A stretch of DNA of 64,000 nt. Origin: Paenibacillus elgii NBRC 100335 (lineage in GTDB: Bacteria; Bacillota; Bacilli; Paenibacillales; NBRC-103111). The notes beneath the pieces were generated by a model. It was not told where the DNA came from. It ran no database searches and was given only the letters and a program-made list of their open reading frames with translations. The stretch's first letter is position 1. Every line of letters begins with the position of its first letter. This document shows, one piece after another, positions 9,252-17,591 of the stretch. Location: positions 62,001 through 126,000 of the forward strand of contig NZ_BIMB01000015.1 in assembly GCF_004000865.1 (NCBI RefSeq), written 5' to 3'. Both the position numbers and the translations under genes were made by a program.

Positions 9252-10922
9252 ATGCAGGTAAGAAGCTGGATTTCGATTCGAACGGTAGGGATGACCCTCG
9301 CCTTGTTTCTTTTGGCGATCCTGGTGGTCGTCCCGCTTTTTTTCATCTTTCTGACGAGCGTCTATCCGGAGCAGACGCTGGATTTGTCCGCGCCGCTGCG
9401 GACCATTCTGGAGAACAAGCTCGGCGAAGTATTCTGGAACTCGATCTGGCTGGGCCTATGCGTTGTGCTCGGAACGACGGCGCTGGCGCTGCCGCTTGCT
9501 TGGATATTGGCTAAAACAAGCCTCGGCCGGCACGCATGGCTGGATATCGTGCTGCTGATCCCGTTCATGACGCCGCCGTACATCGGTTCGATGGGCTGGA
9601 TTTTGTTCATGCAAAAAAACGGCTACATGGAGCAGCTTCTTCCTATGGCGGAGACGTGGACGCCGAAATTTTTCAGCGTCTTCGGCATGGTGGCGATCAT
9701 GAGTCTGCACTTGTTCCCTTTTCTTTATTTGATCCTCCGCAACGCGTTATTGCAGATCGGCGGGAGCAAGGAGGACGCCGCCGCCGTCCACGGAGGCCGT
9801 TTCTTCTACAGCTTCCGAAGGATCGTGCTGCCGCTGCTGTTGTCCAGCTACGCAATGGGGGCGCTGCTCATCTTCGTCAAGACGATCGCCGAATTTGGCA
9901 CGCCGGCCACCTTCGGCCGTAAAATCGGCTTTTACGTGCTGACCTCGGAAATTCATAAGTACATTTCCAGTTGGCCGATCGATTTCGGCAAAGCGACGGC
10001 GCTCGCTTCCGTGCTGCTGAGCACGTGCCTGCTGCTGTGGTACGCGCAGACGGTCGTCACCCGGCGGTATACGTACCGTTTGGTCGGCGGCAAGGGAACG
10101 CGGAGCAAAATCTATCCGCTAAGCGGACTGACGCGGCTATTGGCTTGGGGTTATGTGATCGTGCTGCTGGTGTTGTCCGTGGGCGTTCCTTACTTTTCGA
10201 TTATTTCCGCTTCAATGATGAAGCTGCGGGGCGTCGGGCTCGCCTGGAGCAATCTGACGCTGAATCATTACGTGGAGCTGCTGACCTGGGGCTCCAAAAG
10301 CATGACCGCGCTGCTGAACAGCCTCGGCTTGTCGCTGGCGGCAGCGACGATCTCAGTGCTTCTGGGTACGTGGTTCGCGCTGACGATCAAGCAGTCGAAA
10401 ACATGGCCGCAGCGGATGACCGACTTGTTCAGCCTGCTGCCGAACACGGTGCCGGGCATCGTGCTGGTCGTCGGCCTGATTCTGCTGTGGAACGCGCCAT
10501 GGATGCCCGTGCCGCTGTACAACACGTACGGGATGGTCGTTCTGACATATGTCGTCTTTTTTCTGCCGTACACGGTGCAGTACGTCAAAGCGAATTTCTC
10601 CCAGCTTGACGAGGCGCTGTTTCAAGCGGGGCAAGTGTTCGGCGGCCGGCCGGCCTACGTATTCCGCCGCATTTTGCTGCCGCTCATCGTCCCGGGCATG
10701 CTGGCGGGCTGGATGATGACGTTCACCATCTCGGTCCGCGAGCTGGTGGCGTCGCTGATGATTTTGCCGCCTTCGATGGAAACGTCGGCCACGTATATTT
10801 TCGCGCAGTTCGAGCAGGGGAAAGTGTCGCTCGGCATGGCCATGGCGGTCGTCTCGGTCGGTCTGACGACGCTGATGCTGCTCGGGATCGACCGGTTAAG
10901 TTCAAAACAGAAAGTGGATTGA
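9252..10922 (+). CDS. Two-domain ABC permease (FbpB type)
   Basis: 556 residues with about twelve membrane helices in two repeated BPD_transp_1 halves. Coupling loops are seen in both: 'EDAAAVHGGRFFYSFRRIVLP' in the first, 'ALFQAGQVFGGRPAYVFRRI' in the second. A fused permease is usual for ferric-iron and 2-aminoethylphosphonate importers. It begins 12 bp after the binding-protein gene and ends 6 bp before the beta-CASP gene, so all four genes form one operon. Confidence 0.92.
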   Translation: MQVRSWISIRTVGMTLALFLLAILVVVPLFFIFLTSVYPEQTLDLSAPLRTILENKLGEVFWNSIWLGLCVVLGTTALALPLAWILAKTSLGRHAWLDIVLLIPFMTPPYIGSMGWILFMQKNGYMEQLLPMAETWTPKFFSVFGMVAIMSLHLFPFLYLILRNALLQIGGSKEDAAAVHGGRFFYSFRRIVLPLLLSSYAMGALLIFVKTIAEFGTPATFGRKIGFYVLTSEIHKYISSWPIDFGKATALASVLLSTCLLLWYAQTVVTRRYTYRLVGGKGTRSKIYPLSGLTRLLAWGYVIVLLVLSVGVPYFSIISASMMKLRGVGLAWSNLTLNHYVELLTWGSKSMTALLNSLGLSLAAATISVLLGTWFALTIKQSKTWPQRMTDLFSLLPNTVPGIVLVVGLILLWNAPWMPVPLYNTYGMVVLTYVVFFLPYTVQYVKANFSQLDEALFQAGQVFGGRPAYVFRRILLPLIVPGMLAGWMMTFTISVRELVASLMILPPSMETSATYIFAQFEQGKVSLGMAMAVVSVGLTTLMLLGIDRLSSKQKVD

Positions 10923-10928
10923 GATCTC

Positions 10929-12224
10929 ATGCAGCTCGATATTTGGGGCGGGGCGGGCGAACACGGCCGCTCCAGCTACCTCCTACACAATGACCGCATC
11001 GGCGTACTGCTGGATTGCGGCGTCAAAAAGACGGGTGCGGGACAATACCCGCTCGTCGACCCGAACGTCATTCCGCGGCTGAATGCCGTTTTTTTGTCCC
11101 ATGCGCACGAGGATCATTCGATGGCGCTGCCGCTGCTGTACAAGCATGGCTATCGCGGCGTCGTCTGGACGACCCGGGCGACGGCGCAGCAACTGGACAC
11201 GTATTTCGCTTCCTGGAAAAAATATGTCAGAGGACAGTCGGCAGAGCTGCTGTATGGCGACGAGCATGTGGAGGCGATCCGGTTCGCGTATTTGGAGGAG
11301 GCCGGAGCTTCGGGGGAGTGGATTGACGCGGCTCCTCACGTTAAAGTCTGCTGGGGCCGGAGCGGGCACTTGGTCGGCTCCGTCTGGCTGATGCTGGAAC
11401 TGGAGGGCAAGCGGGTCTTTTTCTCCGGCGATTACTCTTCGGAGTCCGTGCTGCTTGCGGCGGATGGGCCGGAGGCATTGCCGCCGGGGACGGCGGGCCA
11501 CCAGCCTGCCGATCTCGCGGTGATCGACGCCGCTTACGGGATGGACGCCGAGGCGCAGCCGGTCCTGCTGGAACGGCTTGCCGCCCGGATCGGGCAGGCG
11601 CTGGCGCAAGGCGGCTCCGTGCTGCTGCCGGTTCCCGCCTTCGGGCGCGGGCAGGACATGCTCGTCTGGGCGCGGGAGCGGTTCCCGGGCGTTCCGCTCG
11701 TCGCGGAGCGGGAGCTGCTTCAGGCGTTCGGCCCGATGCTCGACCGGCCCGAATGGCTGAAGCCGGGCGCGGCCGAGCGGATTCGGCGCTGCCTGGAAGA
11801 CCCGCGCGTCGTCGCAGTGGCGACGGATGCGGAGCGGGAGCAGGCGCTGGCCGCGGGGCGGAGCGCGCTTTATTTTACCGCCGACGGCATGATGCAGTCG
11901 GAGCGCGCGCAGTGGTACTACCGCAGGTTGGCCGCCGCGGGGAACGGCTGCGTCATCTTAACCGGCCATCTGGCCGCGGGCAGCTTCGGGCAGCGTCTGC
12001 TGGACGAGCCGGAGAGCGGGGGCGGCTGCTCGGTTGAAGCGATCCGCTACAAGGTGCACCAAGGCCTGACCGATGTCAGGCGGATGCTGCGGGCTTTCGG
12101 CAGCCGTCAGTCGGTCCCGGTGCATACGGGACGCAGCGCGACGGACGCGCTCTGCGCAGCGCTGGCCGCGGAGGGCTTCGCCGGGCTGCACTCGCTGGGG
12201 CCGGGCGAAGCGCTGCGCTTCTAG
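10929..12224 (+). CDS. Beta-CASP metallo-beta-lactamase-fold hydrolase
   Basis: 431 residues. The metal site is explicit: HAHEDH at residues 58-63, a later His in 'GRSGHLVGS' and Asp in 'FFSGDYSSE'. The C-terminal half has beta-CASP features: 'FTADGMMQSERAQWYYRRL', 'LTGHLAAGSFGQRLLDE' and a final 'VPVHTGR'. Proteins of this group (CPSF73/RNase J relatives) usually cut RNA, though some act on small molecules. Here it is co-transcribed with an anion or metal importer, an odd partner. It overlaps the convergent EcsC gene by 4 bp at the stop. Confidence 0.85.
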   Translation: MQLDIWGGAGEHGRSSYLLHNDRIGVLLDCGVKKTGAGQYPLVDPNVIPRLNAVFLSHAHEDHSMALPLLYKHGYRGVVWTTRATAQQLDTYFASWKKYVRGQSAELLYGDEHVEAIRFAYLEEAGASGEWIDAAPHVKVCWGRSGHLVGSVWLMLELEGKRVFFSGDYSSESVLLAADGPEALPPGTAGHQPADLAVIDAAYGMDAEAQPVLLERLAARIGQALAQGGSVLLPVPAFGRGQDMLVWARERFPGVPLVAERELLQAFGPMLDRPEWLKPGAAERIRRCLEDPRVVAVATDAEREQALAAGRSALYFTADGMMQSERAQWYYRRLAAAGNGCVILTGHLAAGSFGQRLLDEPESGGGCSVEAIRYKVHQGLTDVRRMLRAFGSRQSVPVHTGRSATDALCAALAAEGFAGLHSLGPGEALRF

Positions 12225-13075
12225 CCGCTGCGGAGCCGCTCCAGCACCCGGCGCTTGCGGTACAGCATTTTGCCCGCTTCGGCGACATCCTGCAGCGTGC
12301 TGCGGTTCAGCACCGCGCCGAAGATCATCCCGGCGACCGGGACAAGCTGGAACAGCTTCTTCCAGCCGAAGTTGTCGCGGTAGATCGTCACGACCTCGCG
12401 CCATCCCTGAAGCTGCGAGATCGCATCCCGCTGTCGGTGCTCGTTGTCGAAGTCGGCCAGCTCCTCCAGCACGGCCTTCTTCCCGACGATGTCGGAGGAA
12501 GCGAACTGCAGGCACTTGATCACGAAGACGCGCTCGCGCTTGTCGTTCGGATCGTAGCCGTACACCATCGCCATCTCCTGCAGCACCTTGAGCGACAAGC
12601 CGAGGATGGCCGGAATGTCGATGGCGAGCGTAAAGATGCCGCCGAAGCCGGTCGTCGCCCCTTGAGCCGTCGCGAAGAGGGTGCGGCTGCGGGCGAATTC
12701 GTCCGCGGCGCCGTCCATGACGGCGAGCGGCAGCGAGGCGACCTCGCCTAAGGTGTGCGCACCGGCAAGCGCAGGGTTGCTCTGTCGGCTCGCGAGCTGC
12801 CGGTTCAACTCGTCGAGCACGCTTTGCTCCGAGATCAGATATCGGCCGCCTGTTTGCACGAAGCTTCCGACCTCGTCTACGGCCTGCGCCAGCTTGTTCT
12901 GCAGCGCCTTCGGCGTGAGCCGGTCAAGCAGCTGGAAGGGCAGCCTGCCGAGCTTCTCCCAGAACCACAAATCTTTCTGGCTTGCCTCCCATGCCTCGAT
13001 GTCGAGAAGCGCCTGCCGGAACTCGTCTTTCGTCTCGGGGGCAGGCAGCGAATGAGCGTTATCATGTATCGTCAT
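12221..13075 (-). CDS. EcsC family protein
   Basis: 284 residues from the ATG at 13075, which has AAAGGAGC about 10 nt upstream. The sequence follows the EcsC family: 'FWEKLGRLPFQLLDRLTPK', a central hydrophobic 'TTGFGGIFTLAIDIPAILGLSL' region, 'SDIVGKKAV' and a second hydrophobic 'LFQLVPVAGMIFGAVLN' hairpin. The biochemical role of EcsC is not settled; in Bacillus it lies with the EcsAB exporter, which is absent here. The 3' end overlaps the beta-CASP gene tail-to-tail. Confidence 0.85.
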   Translation of the reverse strand: MTIHDNAHSLPAPETKDEFRQALLDIEAWEASQKDLWFWEKLGRLPFQLLDRLTPKALQNKLAQAVDEVGSFVQTGGRYLISEQSVLDELNRQLASRQSNPALAGAHTLGEVASLPLAVMDGAADEFARSRTLFATAQGATTGFGGIFTLAIDIPAILGLSLKVLQEMAMVYGYDPNDKRERVFVIKCLQFASSDIVGKKAVLEELADFDNEHRQRDAISQLQGWREVVTIYRDNFGWKKLFQLVPVAGMIFGAVLNRSTLQDVAEAGKMLYRKRRVLERLRSG

Positions 13076-13290
13076 GAATGGATCAGCTCCTTTATACCCC
13101 GTATTACGGTGCGAGTCCTTGGAAGGATGCAAGCGCGGGCCGGGTTACTTTCCGTGCTGCTTCGGGGTGGCGGATTCTGGAGAAAAATGGTGTCCGGCGC
13201 GGAAGAAGAAGCTGATTGGAAGCACTTGCAACTTTGGTTGAATTGGTGTAAATTGGAACATACAACATCGTGATTGCTCGAATGTTTTAT

Positions 13291-13555
13291 GAAGCGAAAA
13301 GCAACGATCAAGGACATGGAACGTGCGACCGGTTGCGCCAGAGAGGGCGTCCGAGGCTGAAAGACCCCCAACCGCCGTATGCTTCGCCCCACCTTGTAGC
13401 TGCAGCGGGGAACTGAGCTGGACGTATCCGCTGCCGGGCCTCCCCCGTTATCCGAATGAAGGACCGCGCGCGCCTGCAATCCGAGGCACATGCGGTTGAA
13501 CCAAGGGTGGTACCACGACACGTTTTCGTCCCTGACGAAGACGTGTTTATTTTTT
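13291..13555 (+). ncRNA. T-box leader of proS
   Basis: The conserved T-box sequence AAGGGTGGTACCACG is at 13503-13517 and overlaps the 5' side of a strong terminator (13518-13546). Stem I can be traced from GAAGC (13291) to GCTTC (13385) with inner arms GGTTG/CAACC (13331/13369) and the usual AGAGAG bulge (13340s). A proline codon CCG lies at 13372-13374 on the 3' side of the lower loop and may be the specifier, though CCC triplets nearby also qualify. Uncharged tRNA-Pro would stabilise the antiterminator and let proS be read. Confidence 0.85.
13518..13555 (+). terminator. Conditional terminator of the proS T-box
   Basis: Arms ACACGTTTTCGTC (13518-13530) and GACGAAGACGTGT (13534-13546) pair with one mismatch and are followed by a T-rich run. 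The alternative antiterminator uses the T-box bulge just upstream. Confidence 0.8.
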
Positions 13556-13579
13556 ATATCCGAACTTGGAGGGATTTCC

Positions 13580-15310
13580 ATGCGACAACAAAATCTGCTT
13601 ATGCCTACTCTGCGGGAAGTCCCGTCGGATGCCGAGGCGGTCAGCCACCGGCTGATGCTGCGGGCTGGCTTGATCCGACCGCTTGCGGCGGGGGTGTACA
13701 CGTATTTGCCGCTCGGCCGTCGCGCGCTTCGCAAGGCGGAGGCGATCGTCCGGGAGGAGATGGACCGGATCGGCGCGCAGGAGGTGCTGCTGCCGGCCAT
13801 GCAGCCTGCCGAGCTGTGGCGGGAGTCCGGCCGGTACGACGTATACGGTCCGGAGCTTGTCCGGCTGCGCGACCGGCACGACCGGGAGTTCGCGCTTGGG
13901 CCGACGCACGAGGAGGTCGTTACGGCGCTCGTCCGGGACGAGATCAGCTCGTACCGCAAGCTGCCGCTGACGGTGTACCAGATTCAGACGAAGTTCCGCG
14001 ACGAGCGGCGTCCGAGGTACGGCCTGCTGCGCGGGCGGGAATTTCTGATGAAGGACGCGTATTCGTTCGATACGGACTGGGAAGGGCTGGATGCGACCTA
14101 CCGGGCGATGTACGAGGCGTATCACCGGATTTTCACCCGCTGCGGGCTGAATTACCGGGCGGTGGAAGCGGATGCGGGCGCGATCGGCGGCGAGGGCGAG
14201 ACGCACGAATTTATGGCGCTGGCGGAGATCGGGGAGGACACGGTCGTCGCCTGTGACGGCTGCGGCTACGCGGCCAATCTGGAGAAGGCGGAAGCGGCCG
14301 CCGTGCAAGCCGCGGCAGTTGAGGAAGCCGCGCCGCCGCTGGAGCGCTGGCATACGCCGGACATTCGCACGATTGCGCAGCTGACGGAGCTGCTCGGACC
14401 GGAGGCCTCGCGGCTAATGAAGACGTTGTTGTATGTGGCGGACGGAAAGCCGGTGGCCGTCGTGGTCCGGGGCGCCGACGAAGTGAACGAATTAAAGGTA
14501 CAGCGGGCTTTGGGCACGGATCGGCTTGAGCTGGCCGATGCAGAGACGGTGCAGACCGTTACCGGCGCGCCGGTCGGTTTTGCCGGACCGGTCGGGCTGA
14601 ACGTGCCTCTGCTGGTCGACCGCGAGGTCGCCGCCTTGAGCGAAGGCATCGCCGGCGCGAACGAGCGGGACTACCACTACCGCCATGTCCGGCCGGGCCG
14701 GGATTTCTCACTGGCGCACACAGGGGATTTCCGCGAGGTGCGGCTCGGCGATCGCTGCGTCCGCTGCGGCGAGCCGTTGACGCTGCACCGGGGGATCGAG
14801 GTCGGGCATGTGTTCAAGCTCGGCACGAAATACAGCACGGCGCTGGGCGCGAGAGTGACGGGCGTCTCCGGCACGGAGCACGACGTCATTATGGGCTGCT
14901 ATGGCATCGGCGTCTCCCGGCTGTTGTCCGCGGTGCTGGAGCAGCACCACGACGAGCAGGGCATCGTCTGGCCGCTGTCCCTGGCGCCGTTTCACGCGCA
15001 TATCATTCCGGTAGCCGTGGCGGACGATACCCAGCGGAAGCTGGCGGAAGAGTTGTACGAGCGGCTGCACGCGTTGGGCGTCGAGGCGCTGCTGGACGAC
15101 CGCGAGGAACGGCCGGGCGTCAAGTTCAAGGACGCCGATCTGATCGGCCTCCCGGTTCGCATCGTCGTCGGCAAGAAAGCAGGCGAGCGGGTGGTCGAGT
15201 ACAAGGAGCGCCAAGCGCCGGAAGCGGAGCAGCTTACCGTGGAGGAAGCGGTACGGCGGCTGCTTGAGCTGGTGAAGCCTGCGGCTTCCGAAGGCGCGCA
15301 GCAGAAGTGA
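13580..15310 (+). CDS. proS: Proline--tRNA ligase
   Basis: 576 residues. Class II synthetase motifs are clear: motif 1 'GLIRPLAAGVYTYLPLG', motif 2 'FRDERRPRYGLLRGREF', motif 3 'GIGVSRLLSAVLEQ'. Between motifs 2 and 3, about residues 225-385, lies the YbaK-like editing domain that clears Ala-tRNA-Pro, so this is the bacterial type. The C-terminal anticodon-binding domain ends 'VRIVVGKKAGERVVEYKER'. The ATG at 13580 has GGAGGG 7 nt upstream; the frame is open further back but only through the T-box. Regulated by that leader. Confidence 0.97.
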   Translation: MRQQNLLMPTLREVPSDAEAVSHRLMLRAGLIRPLAAGVYTYLPLGRRALRKAEAIVREEMDRIGAQEVLLPAMQPAELWRESGRYDVYGPELVRLRDRHDREFALGPTHEEVVTALVRDEISSYRKLPLTVYQIQTKFRDERRPRYGLLRGREFLMKDAYSFDTDWEGLDATYRAMYEAYHRIFTRCGLNYRAVEADAGAIGGEGETHEFMALAEIGEDTVVACDGCGYAANLEKAEAAAVQAAAVEEAAPPLERWHTPDIRTIAQLTELLGPEASRLMKTLLYVADGKPVAVVVRGADEVNELKVQRALGTDRLELADAETVQTVTGAPVGFAGPVGLNVPLLVDREVAALSEGIAGANERDYHYRHVRPGRDFSLAHTGDFREVRLGDRCVRCGEPLTLHRGIEVGHVFKLGTKYSTALGARVTGVSGTEHDVIMGCYGIGVSRLLSAVLEQHHDEQGIVWPLSLAPFHAHIIPVAVADDTQRKLAEELYERLHALGVEALLDDREERPGVKFKDADLIGLPVRIVVGKKAGERVVEYKERQAPEAEQLTVEEAVRRLLELVKPAASEGAQQK

Positions 15311-15362
15311 CGGATCGCTTGAAATAGGTAGACCCAAAACAGGATGCCGAGGAGGAATTAAA

Positions 15363-15605
15363 ATGCAAACCGTTTCGGACTATTTGTTTATGGCCTCATT
15401 GCTGATGCTTATTTTGAGTTTTGTGGGCGGAGGATGGCGGTATACCGGCGTCTCTGCGTACACCACGGATTTGTACATGCAGCATGACCCTGCTAAAGAA
15501 TTCAAACGACAGGATAACGCGGTGAAAAGATATTTCAAATCGAAGCTGTTTTGGATCGCTGCGGCAGGCATCGTCATTTCGGTGATATTGTCGGAAATAG
15601 GATAG
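15363..15605 (+). CDS. Small two-helix membrane protein
   Basis: 80 residues, with a hydrophobic segment at about 7-25 and another at about 60-77, separated by a charged loop containing 'AKEFKRQDNAVKRYFKSK'. A strong GAGGAGG site precedes the ATG. It lies 52 bp after proS and 36 bp before the DUF72 gene, in the same direction, so the three may share a transcript. The layout recalls DUF3899-like small membrane proteins but I cannot confirm this. Confidence 0.75.
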   Translation: MQTVSDYLFMASLLMLILSFVGGGWRYTGVSAYTTDLYMQHDPAKEFKRQDNAVKRYFKSKLFWIAAAGIVISVILSEIG

Positions 15606-15641
15606 AAAGTAAGGCACAGCAAGGCAAGGAGGCACACGTTC

Positions 15642-16487
15642 ATGATCCGAATCGGCTTGGCCGGATGGGGCGACCATAGCGACTTATACGAGCAGGGCCT
15701 CCCGGCCCGCGATAAACTGAAGGTGTACGGCCGGTACTTTTCGCTTGTCGAGGTAGACAGCTCGTTCTATGCCGTGCAGTCGTCCGCCAACTTCGAGCGA
15801 TGGGCGGCGGATACGCCGGACGGCTTCGCTTTCGTGGTCAAAGCCTACCAAGGCATGACCGGGCATCAGCGCGGGAACAGCCCTTTCGAGGATGCGGACC
15901 ATATGTTTCAAGCGTTCCGCGAATCGGTCGAGCCGCTGCGGGTAGTGGGCAAGCTGAAGGCGGTGCTGTTCCAGTACCCGCCTTGGTTTGACTGCAACCG
16001 GCTGAACGTCGAGCAGCTCCGGGAGGCGAAGCGGCGGATGGGCGACTTGCCCGTGGCGCTGGAATTTCGTCACCAGAGCTGGTTCGACGGAGAGATGAAG
16101 GCAAAGACGCTGGCTTTTATGGAAAAAGAAGGCTGGATTCACAGCGTCTGCGACGAGCCGCAGGCCGGCGTCGGCTCGGTGCCGACCGTGCTGCATCCGA
16201 CGGACCCGGACGTCACGATCGTCCGCATGCACGGCCGCAACGCGGCCAACTGGAACCAAGGAGGCGGCCCAAACTGGCGGGAGGTCCGCTACTTGTACCG
16301 GTATAACGCGGACGAGCTCGCGGAGTGGAAAGAGCATCTCGCAAAGCTGCAGGAGCGGAGCAAGGAGATTTGCGTTATTTTCAACAACAACTCGGGCGGC
16401 GACGCCGCGGCGAATGCGATGCAGATGCTGGAGCTGCTCGGTTTGCCGACGAAGCCGTTCGCCCCACGGCAGCTGGATTTATTTTGA
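15642..16487 (+). CDS. DUF72 family protein (YecE type)
   Basis: 281 residues, the normal length. Family marks include the N-terminal 'IGLAGWGDH', 'YFSLVEVDSSFYAVQ', 'ALEFRHQSWFD' and the C-terminal 'CVIFNNNSGGDAAANAMQM'. DUF72 proteins adopt a TIM-barrel fold; their reaction is not established. AAGGAGG sits upstream of the ATG. The unit ends in a strong terminator about 10 bp downstream whose sequence recurs at 19716-19756. Confidence 0.92.
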   Translation: MIRIGLAGWGDHSDLYEQGLPARDKLKVYGRYFSLVEVDSSFYAVQSSANFERWAADTPDGFAFVVKAYQGMTGHQRGNSPFEDADHMFQAFRESVEPLRVVGKLKAVLFQYPPWFDCNRLNVEQLREAKRRMGDLPVALEFRHQSWFDGEMKAKTLAFMEKEGWIHSVCDEPQAGVGSVPTVLHPTDPDVTIVRMHGRNAANWNQGGGPNWREVRYLYRYNADELAEWKEHLAKLQERSKEICVIFNNNSGGDAAANAMQMLELLGLPTKPFAPRQLDLF

Positions 16488-16496
16488 AAACAGGCT

Positions 16497-16532
16497 CAGG
16501 CCCGGATATTCCGGGCTCCGGGCCTGTTTTTT
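16497..16532 (+). terminator. Rho-independent terminator after the DUF72 gene
   Basis: CAGGCCCGG (16497-16505) pairs with CCGGGCCTG (16518-16526), followed by TTTTTT. A 24-bp block at 16492-16515 is identical to 19716-19739, inside the terminator of the AEC gene. Confidence 0.85.
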
Positions 16533-16544
16533 CGTGCCTTCGGA

Positions 16545-16643
16545 ACATTCAGGTCAGGGGGACTATTCGGCGTAAAGCTCGCTAATGCCGACTTGGCAGG
16601 CGCCCACCTGAATCAGGCGGCTTTTGCGGAGCGGAACAGCTAG
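16545..16643 (+). pseudogene. C-terminal remnant of a pentapeptide-repeat gene
   Basis: In one frame this reads a pentapeptide-like tail ending 'LANADLAGAHLNQAAFAERN' plus Ser and stop. It matches the C-terminus of the pentapeptide-repeat gene at 21390-22496: 16606-16637 agrees with 22399-22430 at 29 of 32 bases, and 16563-16607 resembles 22310-22354, with a 45-bp (three-repeat) in-frame deletion between. No start or ribosome site exists; the rest of the gene is missing. Its stop overlaps the convergent PaaX-type gene's stop. Confidence 0.7.
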
Positions 16644-17455
16644 TTGACATAACGGGAGTAGGCGGAGTCGTGCGGAATCGCCGCCTTAATTTGCGCCATG
16701 CATTCGGTCAACTGACGGAGAATCCTTTGGGCTGACCAGTCTTCGGGGAGCAGCTCCTCCGGCAGCATCGGATCGATCAAGTACAGCTCGTTGATCTGTT
16801 CGCCAAGCTCCAGATACAGGATGAACAGCTCCAGCGGGTCGGTTTCCATCTTCTTCGCATCGTCTGGGGCGTTTCCTGCAGCTTTAAGCAGTATAGGCTT
16901 GAATTCCTCCGAAAACCAGCGCCGCTTCTCCTCATACATCTGCGCCGTATCGGCCAGAGGCCATACTTTCGCCGCTATGTCCCGAGGTGCCTCCCCATGC
17001 TCGAGACGACCGGCGAACACGGTCGCATACCCCTCGGCCTTATGCTTGCGGAGCAGCTCGTCAAGCTCCTCCCGATAAGGCCAAGGTGAAATGTAAACAC
17101 CGGCGTGCAACTGTCCGAAACCGGTTTGCAGCAAATCCGCCCGCAGCTGGTCGCGACGCTTGCGATCGGTCTCGGGAAATGAAGTCAACACCAGATGCCA
17201 GCAACCGTCCCAAGAAAGAGTGTAATGCTCCGGTTTGCGGTTGATCGTGCGAATGAACGTTCGTCCTACCTCGGTTATACGGTAGGCGGACCGGGATGGA
17301 GAAATGACATAACGGTCCTTTTTTAGACGCGACAGTCCATTGCGTATATAGGGGGCGGAGTATCCCCGTTTTTCGTAGATTCGGATCATATCCTGTGTTT
17401 CCAGTTCGTCAGCTTTGGATAAAAGAAAGAGCATCTGTTTCTCTACCGACAACAA
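16640..17455 (-). CDS. PaaX family transcriptional regulator
   Basis: 271 residues from a TTG start with GGAG about 11 nt upstream. The N-terminal winged helix ('SAPYIRNGLSRLKKDRYV') is followed by the central PaaX domain ('WHLVLTSFPETDRKRRDQLR', 'GFGQLHAGVYISPW') and a helical C-terminal domain. PaaX proteins repress aromatic or other catabolic operons in response to acyl-CoA ligands; no such operon is beside this gene. It is divergent from the stalk-PEBP gene, which it may control (inference). Confidence 0.85.
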   Translation of the reverse strand: MLSVEKQMLFLLSKADELETQDMIRIYEKRGYSAPYIRNGLSRLKKDRYVISPSRSAYRITEVGRTFIRTINRKPEHYTLSWDGCWHLVLTSFPETDRKRRDQLRADLLQTGFGQLHAGVYISPWPYREELDELLRKHKAEGYATVFAGRLEHGEAPRDIAAKVWPLADTAQMYEEKRRWFSEEFKPILLKAAGNAPDDAKKMETDPLELFILYLELGEQINELYLIDPMLPEELLPEDWSAQRILRQLTECMAQIKAAIPHDSAYSRYVN

Positions 17456-17473
17456 ATCTGTTCACGCTCCGTA

Positions 17474-17502
17474 TTGACATTTTGATAGATTCAATATAAC
17501 AT
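17474..17502 (+). promoter_or_regulatory. Probable sigma-A promoter of the stalk-PEBP gene
   Basis: A perfect TTGACA (17474-17479) is followed after 17 bp by TAACAT (17497-17502). It lies in the divergent gap with the PaaX-type gene and is about 90 bp upstream of the start codon. Confidence 0.55.
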
Positions 17503-17591
17503 GAATATCGTCGACGAACGAAAAATATGTTACAAATGCAGTGCTGCTAATTGTATTGTACCTCAGAATCGGTTAAAAGGAGAAATGGACG

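Noticed and set aside
3467..13358. A 14-bp match between the DUF2252 upstream region and the proS T-box leader
   Set aside because: Several 14-mers are expected to repeat by chance in 64 kb, and no T-box features surround the first copy.
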